DNA of 6,760 nucleotides, taken from the NCBI GenBank assembly GCA_018645535.1, contig JABGWN010000159.1:1-6760 (forward strand), given 5' to 3'. The notes below the pieces were generated by a model. That model ran no database searches, was not told the DNA's origin, and worked only from the letters and a program-made list of their open reading frames with translations. The translations under genes and the position numbers were made by a program. Source of the DNA: Methanobacteriota archaeon (lineage in GTDB: Archaea; Thermoplasmatota; Poseidoniia; Poseidoniales; Poseidoniaceae). Positions 1-5,712 of the stretch are shown here, piece after piece. Position 1 is the first letter of the stretch. Every line of letters begins with the position of its first letter.

Positions 1-259
1 CATGGGAGTTGCTCAGATGGCATTGCTTGGAGGAGCAGACGATGCAGGATCTACGATGATGGAAGAAAATGTGGTATCTGCATCAGGTACTACCAAGTTC
101 AGCGCATCTGAACAGGAATTACAAACATCAATCATTAGGTCAGGTTTCTTTCCTCAAAGACGTAATAGTGATTATCATGATTTGGATACACCAGATACGA
201 CAACGTCATTGCCGGAAGTGATGTGCTTGCCGCCAAATCAAATCGTTGAATTGGTGTAA
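1..259 (+). CDS. mqnC: Radical-SAM cyclic dehypoxanthine futalosine synthase (MqnC-like), C-terminal fragment
   Basis: Only the last 86 codons are in the window; the reading frame enters at base 2 and stops at TAA 257-259. MqnC is a radical-SAM enzyme that cyclises dehypoxanthine futalosine in the futalosine pathway to menaquinone. Seen in the sequence: a V-A-Q-x-A-L-x-G-G-A-D-D-x-G-S-T-M-x-E-E-N-V-V block at the start, then a G-F-x-P-Q-R-R-N-x-x-Y block about 35 residues later. Both are characteristic of the C-terminal barrel end of the MqnC/CofH/MqnE group. The G-A-D-D and E-E-N-V-V wording fits MqnC better than CofH (usually GANDLGGT) or MqnE. A tail of about 22 residues rich in Thr and Pro follows the last conserved block. 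The iron-sulfur CxxxCxxC motif lies upstream, outside the window. The internal ATG at base 2 is not the true start, because conserved sequence begins immediately there. The 3' end overlaps the convergent lipoprotein gene. CofH remains the main alternative. Confidence 0.8.
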   Translation, partial: MGVAQMALLGGADDAGSTMMEENVVSASGTTKFSASEQELQTSIIRSGFFPQRRNSDYHDLDTPDTTTSLPEVMCLPPNQIVELV

Positions 260-3200
260 AATACAACCCAAATTTCTGCAACGATGTTTCTACCACCTTT
301 ACTCGATTCTCCTGTAGGACTGTATTCTTGACCATTAAACAATCCACGATATGTTAATTCGTTAACTTGGCCATTATAATCAACCCATGATGAGATGTCG
401 TAAGACCACTGCTTGACATCTTGACCGGCACACCATCCCGCACGACCGAATGGCCAAGATCCAAATTGGTTTGCTACAACCCCATTATCGATTTCATTTT
501 CACAACCCGTATTGGAACTCACGATTGGATGCCATTCGTAGGCATGATGATTATCGATGTAGTAATGATGCTCATGGTCACAAAATTCTGCACAATTAGC
601 GTTATCTTTTTGGAATCCATGGCCAGTAATTGTTGCTATGATTTCAACTCTGGTTGTGTCATCTGGAACTGTAAAATTTAAACTTCGATCATACAGACTT
701 TCGTTGTTATAAGTACCATCAAACTGACCACCTGTAAATGCAAATGTAGCATCATGTGGCCGTTCTCCACTGCCCCAATTTGAGAACAAGAACTTAATTG
801 TCATATCGCCTTTATTTGCACCTTTGTAACGGAATCTACGTGTTTCATCATCCTCTAACATGAAGAGGTATGGGCTGATATCGGTAAGCCAGCGCCCTTC
901 TCGTCCATATGTTGTAATCCATCGCATAAATTCAGTTCCACATGATGAGGAATTATTTGCGTCACAAATGTAGAGGTGGGCAAGATAGTCCCATTCATGG
1001 CATCCACCATAGGAACTATCGCTCTTTTGGAATCGATTGCTTCGATCATCACAGGCATGCTCATGAAACACCTCGAGCGTGTCATATGATGACATGTTGT
1101 CGGGCATGGTAAAGGTGGCATTACGGTATGAATTATGGTTAGAGCCCCATCCACCCGCATGTCTTTCGAAATCATACAACGTAACAACATCAATACCAGA
1201 ATCCTGCATTCGAATCTCAGGCTCAAATTCAGCATTCCACTGGTGTGGTTCATATGCATAGTGATTCGGGTCATTGGTTTGAGAAATCCAAGCATAGATT
1301 GAACCAGTTTCCCTTGCTCTTTGGAATCGGTCAATTCCCATGAAAAATGGACTATTGGTGTTTGTAATCATCTGTCCAAGACCACCTTGAATATTACTGG
1401 CATCCATGTCGATATAATGGATGCGACCAGACCATTCTTGTTCTTCACTTGGATTCAATCGAGATTCAACATCACTCTTTCTTGATGTTATATCATTATG
1501 ATATGTTGAGTCAAATGAGCCATAGAACAGATGAGTGTTTGATGGAAGGTTACGAATGAATGTGCCCGGATTTGTGGCCCATGTTCCTGTATTAGAGTTA
1601 CCACTTGAGTCTGTGTACTTGAACATGAAGAGATAAACATCATTGCCTGTCCATTGGTTTTGAAAGGTAAATGTTCCATCAAGTGTAGGGACTGTGAAGG
1701 TTGGTACCACGTCCATAGGTCCACTTACTGTAGTCCCAGATGTCCAAGAGATAGGTTTCTGGTTAATGGCACATCCTTGAACATCGATTGTCCACTTTGT
1801 GGGGCTATTTTCACAGATATCTACATTCGCAAATACTCCATCTCCATCTAAATCTGCACATCCTGCTGCATTGACTACCAATCCAGTAGGAGTCCCTTCG
1901 CATTGATCTATGAAGTCATTAACACCATCTGAATCTGTATCGCGTTCAACAGCTGCGCATCCAAATTCATCAACATCAGTCGCTCCTAATGGGGTGTAAG
2001 GGCATTGATCTAAGTCTGCGCCTGTTGCGTTAACATCGGGAACACTGTCGTTATCATCATCTTCGTCTTCTGTAGTATCATAGCATCCATCCATGTCGAA
2101 ATCAGTATTGGTATTTCTTTCGCTTTCCCAATTCGACCTCCCTTTTTGGCAAGAATCATCAGCGTCTAAAGAACCATCATTATCATCATCAAGATCTTCT
2201 AGTAAATCATGACATCCATCTTGATCCCAATCGTTGTATAGGTTTGCTGGCCAGTTTACTTCTCCATTTTGACACGCATCATTGGCATCTAGGATGCCAT
2301 CGCCATCATCGTCATCATCGTTGGTATCGTCATGACAGCCATCACTATCTCGATCGTTGTTTAGCGTGCTGGTCCAACCAATGGTCGAAACACAACCATC
2401 CATGGCATCGAGTATGGTATCACCATCGTCATCAAGATCCTCATCAAAATCCCTGCATCCATCTTGGTCAATATCGTTTTGTTGATTTGAAGCCCAACCA
2501 TCTGCTTCGCCAATTCCGTCAGGGCAAAGATCGACATCGTCTAAGATTCCGTCACCATCAACATCATTGTTGGCTTCGATGATGATTGTCGTGTTTCCAT
2601 AATACTCCGATATGGTGTATACTCCACATTGTGCATATGTCGTGACAATAAACGACTCAGTACGTAACTCTAATTCCGAGAGTATGTGAGTGAAAGTTCC
2701 ATCATCTTGGACAGACAATGTATACGGTTCTGGAGTAAAACCTTCTTCTGGAATAAGGATGTGAGCATAGCATGACTCAATTGACTGGTGTAAAATTGAG
2801 CCTTCGATGAAGAGCATCGTGGATTCTGCAACGATGTATTGTGGTACAATCAACGAGGTTGTGCCTTCATCAGGTGTCAGAACTTCCACCGTATTGGTCA
2901 TCGTAATCAATTCACCTTCTGAAGGTAAGATTTTGATTTCAAGCAGATAGGTTCCAGGGATGCCTGGTAAGAGTAGAACGGAGATTAACGTAGATTTTTT
3001 GGTAACACTCCACTCAATAGCCTCCTCAATTAGCGATGAGTGGGTAATACTGTGTTCTATGGTGTAACTTCCTTCTCCTGTAGTTTCTAGAAGAATATTT
3101 AATTCACTAATCTCTCCTAATTCCCCTGTAATAGTTTCTTGATCCCATGAAGCTTCGATGGTGTATGCGACAGCCATAGTTTCTTTTTCTTCGATATCTT

Positions 3201-3279
3201 CATTAGAATCACTACTTCCAAAACAACCTGATAACATTAACAGTGAAAGGAAAACCGCAGCGGCTCCATTTTTGCCCAT
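238..3279 (-). CDS. Secreted lipoprotein with Ca-binding TSP3-like repeats and C-terminal PNGase F-like domain
   Basis: A 1013-residue protein. Visible order: lipoprotein signal peptide 1-18 with lipobox L-S-G-C19; acidic linker 20-35; two beta-rich Ig-like segments, about 36-136 and 140-236 (the second with C170 and C218); Asp-rich calcium-binding repeats 239-505; a Cys-free segment 519-690 that reads like a thioredoxin/peroxiredoxin fold; and a C-terminal domain, about 718-1010, resembling peptide-N-glycosidase F. PNGase F cuts the Asn-GlcNAc bond of N-glycoproteins, leaving Asp. Counterparts of its D60 (D764 in C-H-E-W-D), E206 (E898 in C-A-E-F-C) and R-A-G-W-C-P-G (946-952, Pro replaced by Ala) are present, as are all six disulfide cysteines; E118 has no clear equivalent. 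It should be lipid-anchored outside the membrane, with the repeats as a rigid spacer. The ATG gives an immediate signal peptide and no other in-frame start precedes the hydrophobic stretch. It starts 29 nt after the membrane-protein gene; a GAGG lies only 1 nt before the ATG, too close for an ordinary ribosome site. Domain assignments rest on motifs recalled from the families. Confidence 0.85.
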   Translation of the reverse strand: MGKNGAAAVFLSLLMLSGCFGSSDSNEDIEEKETMAVAYTIEASWDQETITGELGEISELNILLETTGEGSYTIEHSITHSSLIEEAIEWSVTKKSTLISVLLLPGIPGTYLLEIKILPSEGELITMTNTVEVLTPDEGTTSLIVPQYIVAESTMLFIEGSILHQSIESCYAHILIPEEGFTPEPYTLSVQDDGTFTHILSELELRTESFIVTTYAQCGVYTISEYYGNTTIIIEANNDVDGDGILDDVDLCPDGIGEADGWASNQQNDIDQDGCRDFDEDLDDDGDTILDAMDGCVSTIGWTSTLNNDRDSDGCHDDTNDDDDDGDGILDANDACQNGEVNWPANLYNDWDQDGCHDLLEDLDDDNDGSLDADDSCQKGRSNWESERNTNTDFDMDGCYDTTEDEDDDNDSVPDVNATGADLDQCPYTPLGATDVDEFGCAAVERDTDSDGVNDFIDQCEGTPTGLVVNAAGCADLDGDGVFANVDICENSPTKWTIDVQGCAINQKPISWTSGTTVSGPMDVVPTFTVPTLDGTFTFQNQWTGNDVYLFMFKYTDSSGNSNTGTWATNPGTFIRNLPSNTHLFYGSFDSTYHNDITSRKSDVESRLNPSEEQEWSGRIHYIDMDASNIQGGLGQMITNTNSPFFMGIDRFQRARETGSIYAWISQTNDPNHYAYEPHQWNAEFEPEIRMQDSGIDVVTLYDFERHAGGWGSNHNSYRNATFTMPDNMSSYDTLEVFHEHACDDRSNRFQKSDSSYGGCHEWDYLAHLYICDANNSSSCGTEFMRWITTYGREGRWLTDISPYLFMLEDDETRRFRYKGANKGDMTIKFLFSNWGSGERPHDATFAFTGGQFDGTYNNESLYDRSLNFTVPDDTTRVEIIATITGHGFQKDNANCAEFCDHEHHYYIDNHHAYEWHPIVSSNTGCENEIDNGVVANQFGSWPFGRAGWCAGQDVKQWSYDISSWVDYNGQVNELTYRGLFNGQEYSPTGESSKGGRNIVAEIWVVFYTNSTI
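250..1128 (-). other. PNGase F-like domain (N- and C-terminal halves) of the lipoprotein
   Basis: Residues about 718-1010. Compared from memory with mature Elizabethkingia PNGase F: C743/C760 with C51/C56 (16 residues between rather than 4), D764 with D60, C896/E898/C900 with C204/E206/C208, C926/C950 with C231/C252, and R946 with R248. The sequence after D764 continues with Y-L-A-H-L-Y-I and later W-I-T-T-Y-G, matching R-Y-A-N-V-Y-V and F-I-T-P-Y. I-T-G-H-G (884-888) matches I-S-G-W-G. An extra Cys pair (C772, C780) is not in PNGase F. The region aligned with E118-T-W reads K-G-A-N, so the third functional acid is missing or elsewhere. Residues 838-856 link the two eight-strand-type halves. 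Family membership looks firm; deglycosylating activity is not proven. Confidence 0.8.
1210..1725 (-). other. Cysteine-free thioredoxin/peroxiredoxin-like segment within the lipoprotein
   Basis: Residues about 519-690. The segment opens with a P-x-F-x-V-P-x-L-D-G-x-F-x-F pattern, then a hydrophobic strand (V-Y-L-F-M-F), a loop rich in Ser, Gly and Asn with a Trp, and a later strand ending F-Y-G-S-F-D. This order resembles the start of TlpA/AhpC-type thioredoxin folds (P-x-F-x-L-x-D-L-D-G, hydrophobic strand, catalytic Cys loop, strand ending in D). There is no cysteine anywhere between C503 and C743, so if the fold is right the domain is not redox active and would serve in binding or packing. 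The assignment comes from pattern reading only. Confidence 0.35.
1765..2565 (-). repeat. Protein-level Asp-rich TSP type 3-like calcium-binding repeat region
   Basis: Residues 239-505 of the lipoprotein. Seven D-x-D-x-D-G or close variants are present. The first is of the D-V-D-G-D-G-I-L-D type. Four then form longer units of the pattern N-D-x-D-x-D-G-C-x-D, about 5 residues, D-D-D-x-D-x-x-x-D, D-x-C, W; their DGC cysteines fall at C275, C315, C356 and C399, a period of 40-43 residues (120-129 bp). Two classical copies (near 447 and 477) end the array, each followed by a C-x-x-x-P-T/S-type segment. Type 3 thrombospondin and related OmpA/DockerIn-like repeats bind Ca2+ through these Asp side chains, and the Cys pairs probably lock each turn. 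At DNA level the units are degenerate, so this is an old protein repeat rather than a recent tandem duplication. Confidence 0.85.
3223..3279 (-). other. Lipoprotein signal peptide and lipobox
   Basis: Residues 1-19 of the large lipoprotein: a short N-terminus with Lys3, a hydrophobic core (residues 6-16) and L16-S17-G18-C19. C19 would be the lipid-modified first residue of the mature protein, and the Ser/Asp/Glu-rich stretch after it is typical of a flexible tether. This places the protein on the outer face of the cytoplasmic membrane. The enzyme that lipidates such proteins in archaea is not established, so lipidation is inferred from the bacterial-type motif. Confidence 0.85.
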
Positions 3280-3308
3280 GCCTCTACATTAAAGCGCAGG
3301 ACATGAAC

Positions 3309-4442
3309 CTAACGCTTGCCAATGAAAAAATGTTCAGTTCGAGAATCATTAACAACAAGATCATCTAAATCTACTTTCGAGATTGGAAATTGAACCCGAA
3401 TCGGCATAACCCATAGAAGAGGCATTTTGTTTTGTCTTTTGATTTTCAGAATGAGTTCCCAATGAATACGAAGTAATTCAGAGTTTACTGAACCAGGCCA
3501 TTGTGATGGGGGTGGTGAGAGTTCGAATTTACCATCTTCACCGAGTATCTGTTCACCACCTTCCTCTGAAAATCTCATCGGTCTGAGGAATACACCACCT
3601 GGTATGTCTTGTCTCTCCATAGGAGCATCCTCGCCTCCCGCAGTACCATCATCAAGACCTTCTTCCCAATGATGAGGTAGTGGTGTCGAAAGACCCACTG
3701 GTGGTTGTTCTCCGAGTTTTCTCCCAGACAATTCAACTAAAGCTTTTCTCGAAGGTGATAGTGTTCCAACATGCCAATGAATCGAAACAGATTTCCAATC
3801 TTCACGTCGCTCTGGAATGATACATTTTCCACGAAGAGATTCACCACTTTGGATTTGCGACTCAAGTTCGATGATTGGTGATTGCGCTGGATTTTTAAAA
3901 TATTCTTGCTGTTTTCTTAAGTCCATGAAATTGGCAATCATTCTCAAGAGTAACGGCATTAGGAGAAATGGTACTACGACAATGCTCAATATAGGATAAT
4001 CCAACAAGCCTAATCGGATACTTTTAGTTCCTAAACTTGGTAATCCAATGACGCTAAGTATAGGCTCTATGAACAAATATGTGAGGGTTACTAAGAGTAA
4101 TATTACTGCGAAGTGGATCAATCTTCTCGCAACAGAATGGAGATTATTAGGGATGATATACCACCCGTTTCGTTGCTGGTCGACAAGATTAACAAAGGCT
4201 GATTCATCGAGTAAAACCGAAGGATTTCCGTTCCACTGTTCCTTATCATCCGACACAAAGGACCGTTCAAGTAACCATCCCTCTTCACTTTGAATTACAA
4301 ATTCAGGATACCTTTTCTTAATTTGCTCAGTTGTTAGATTAGTATGTACCTTTTCTTCAATTGTTGGTACTGATTCTGCCTTCCAGCGATGATGGTCAAA
4401 AGGAGGATACCTCACTTTGTGAATAATATTCCATTTCGCCAT
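3309..4442 (-). CDS. Unrecognised two-helix membrane protein
   Basis: A 377-residue protein that I do not recognise. The N-terminal 100 residues are soluble and include a Y-P-E-F-V segment and a W-Y-I-I-P segment just before the membrane. Two long hydrophobic stretches follow, about 106-135 and 146-171, separated by a short loop, so both ends should lie on the same side. The C-terminal part (about 184-360) is soluble and beta-rich, with S-G-E-S-L-R-G-K near 199-206 and paired W-containing strands (I-H-W-H-V near 221, I-H-W-E-L near 326) either side of a Gly/Glu/Pro-rich insert (245-315). That arrangement recalls an arrestin-like beta sandwich, but this is a weak guess. There is no signal peptide and no catalytic motif. 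It starts 10 nt after the reductase gene with a Shine-Dalgarno-like GAGG, and ends 29 nt before the lipoprotein gene, so co-expression with both is likely. It could help anchor or deliver an envelope component. Confidence 0.8.
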   Translation of the reverse strand: MAKWNIIHKVRYPPFDHHRWKAESVPTIEEKVHTNLTTEQIKKRYPEFVIQSEEGWLLERSFVSDDKEQWNGNPSVLLDESAFVNLVDQQRNGWYIIPNNLHSVARRLIHFAVILLLVTLTYLFIEPILSVIGLPSLGTKSIRLGLLDYPILSIVVVPFLLMPLLLRMIANFMDLRKQQEYFKNPAQSPIIELESQIQSGESLRGKCIIPERREDWKSVSIHWHVGTLSPSRKALVELSGRKLGEQPPVGLSTPLPHHWEEGLDDGTAGGEDAPMERQDIPGGVFLRPMRFSEEGGEQILGEDGKFELSPPPSQWPGSVNSELLRIHWELILKIKRQNKMPLLWVMPIRVQFPISKVDLDDLVVNDSRTEHFFIGKR

Positions 4443-4450
4443 CGATATTG

Positions 4451-4454
4451 CCTC
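4451..4454 (-). promoter_or_regulatory. Shine-Dalgarno-like GAGG overlapping the upstream stop codon
   Basis: On the minus strand, GAGG lies 8 nt before the ATG of the membrane-protein gene, and its G-A are the last two bases of the reductase stop codon TGA. The spacing suits a ribosome binding site, and the overlap suggests translational coupling of the two genes. The reductase and lipoprotein genes lack a well-spaced match, which supports this start. Confidence 0.55.
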
Positions 4455-5670
4455 ATGTGAAGAGCAGTTTTACTCCTGCTTGGAATGCTAGTTTTCGAAA
4501 TGCAGGTACTTTGCGTAACAATGCCATACCAAGAGGTACTGGCTTTTCGATGTCTCCAACTGAATTAATCAATTCAATAACCTCAGGTTTTGCAAAATTA
4601 GCAAAATGCTTGTCAAGTTCTTCATCTGTACGGGTTGATACGAGGAGATCACGTAGGGCTCTTGCTCTATCTTGTTCCTTTTTCATCTTAGGCCACGATG
4701 ATTTAGTGACAGATTTGAGATCTTTCTCAGTAAGGTTGTCGTTATTTATTGCAATAACAAGGTTGTCTACAATTGAAGAAATTTGTTTGAATCCTGGACC
4801 GAGGCCTCCTCCAGTTGTTGGCTTTGCCATACCAGCTGCATCACCAAGAACCATGACACGATCTTTGAAGGGGCGACGAATCATTCCTGAAGGTACAGGT
4901 CCGCAATAGCGTGCAGTTTCACGTACATTCTCAAATCGTTCTTTCCACAAAGGATGTGTTAGTAAATCATTATAGCAATCTAATATCGTTTTTCCATCCA
5001 ACATATCTGCCTTTGACCATAATCCTATTCGATGAGTGTCATTGCCAGATGGTATTACCCATGCAAAAAACCCGGGTGCAATTTCAGAACCACTGTACAT
5101 CTCGAGCCATCGGTTCTTACCTTCATATCCTACAACTTCTGTTTGGAACCCAATCATCATCTCTTTTGGATGTCCCATTTTGAATTTTCGCCGTACCCAT
5201 GAGTGGGCGCCATCGCAGCCAATGAAGAGTTTACAGGAAACCTGACGTTCTTTGTTTGTACGTTGATTTTTGATTGTAACAAGTACTCCATCAGGATGTA
5301 TCACTGCATCTGTTGGTTGTGATTCGAGTACTATGTCTGCTCCTGCTTTCAAACCCTGTTGGACAACTTCTTGATCAAATCTTTTCCTACAAACAACATA
5401 GGTACGTAAATCTCCATCTTTGCCTACAGGAACAAGTGTGCCTGATGGTCCATGGATTAATGCGCCATCGACATCTTGAACTACGGTTCCGTAGGCTTCA
5501 ACAGCATGCATTGCGCTTGGAGTTACAAGACCTGCACATTGGAATGGACGGCCAATTTCGGTGTGCTCCTCTATCATCAATACAGATAATCCTCTCTCAC
5601 AAAGCAGTCGCGATGCATAGCCACCTACGGGGCCAGCACCGACGATGACGACATCATAGTCGTAGTCCAT
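4453..5670 (-). CDS. Geranylgeranyl reductase family FAD-dependent oxidoreductase
   Basis: A 405-residue flavoprotein, the normal length for archaeal geranylgeranyl reductases, which hydrogenate the isoprenoid chains of membrane lipids (or of quinone and chlorophyll side chains in other members). Seen: Rossmann G-A-G-P-V-G-G (11-17) with an acidic residue after beta-2 (E34); P-F-Q-C45-A-G at the position of the conserved substrate-side cysteine loop; Y-V-V-x-R-x-x-F-D (91-99); G-C-D-G-A-H-S-x-V-R (151-160); P-G-F-F-A-W-V-I-P (199-207), a variant of the family's P-x-x-Y-x-W-x-F-P motif with Tyr and Phe replaced by Phe and Ile; and V-L-G-D-A-A-G (274-280) followed by T-G-G-G-L (286-290), binding FAD. 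The C-terminal 110 residues are helical and basic. The ATG directly precedes the FAD strand; no Shine-Dalgarno is seen. The start lies 42 nt after the topoisomerase stop. Which lipid it reduces cannot be read from sequence; a menaquinone-chain reductase (MenJ-type) is the main alternative. Confidence 0.9.
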   Translation of the reverse strand: MDYDYDVVIVGAGPVGGYASRLLCERGLSVLMIEEHTEIGRPFQCAGLVTPSAMHAVEAYGTVVQDVDGALIHGPSGTLVPVGKDGDLRTYVVCRKRFDQEVVQQGLKAGADIVLESQPTDAVIHPDGVLVTIKNQRTNKERQVSCKLFIGCDGAHSWVRRKFKMGHPKEMMIGFQTEVVGYEGKNRWLEMYSGSEIAPGFFAWVIPSGNDTHRIGLWSKADMLDGKTILDCYNDLLTHPLWKERFENVRETARYCGPVPSGMIRRPFKDRVMVLGDAAGMAKPTTGGGLGPGFKQISSIVDNLVIAINNDNLTEKDLKSVTKSSWPKMKKEQDRARALRDLLVSTRTDEELDKHFANFAKPEVIELINSVGDIEKPVPLGMALLRKVPAFRKLAFQAGVKLLFT

Positions 5671-5689
5671 GGTTGGTTTGATGGGACTG

Positions 5690-5701
5690 ACTTCATGAAG
5701 T
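5690..5701. promoter_or_regulatory. 12-bp perfect palindrome upstream of the reductase gene
   Basis: ACTTCATGAAGT reads identically on both strands. It sits in the 42-nt gap between the topoisomerase stop and the reductase start, ending about 19 nt before the reductase ATG. The place and symmetry would suit a dimeric regulator site. No clear TATA box or BRE is visible close upstream, so an independent promoter is not shown, and one palindrome of this length may be chance. Confidence 0.25.
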
Positions 5702-5712
5702 TTCTTCCGATT

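Noticed and set aside
855..1334. Minus-strand 159-codon frame inside the lipoprotein gene.
   Set aside because: It lies wholly within the PNGase F-like domain and its upstream segment, in another frame, and has low-complexity Met/Thr/His content; a shadow.
2080..2480. Periodic units of about 120-129 bp suggesting a CRISPR array or satellite.
   Set aside because: The units are degenerate at DNA level, stay in frame and encode a known calcium-binding protein pattern; there are no short identical repeats with spacers.
2244..2582. Plus-strand 112-codon frame giving a very His-rich protein that looks like a metal binder.
   Set aside because: It is the antisense shadow of the Asp-rich repeats: GAT/GAC codons read on the other strand in a shifted frame give CAT/CAC. 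No start signal and no family match.
4448..4909. Plus-strand 153-codon frame opposite the reductase gene.
   Set aside because: The reductase on the minus strand has full FAD motifs over this span; the opposite frame has no recognisable domain.
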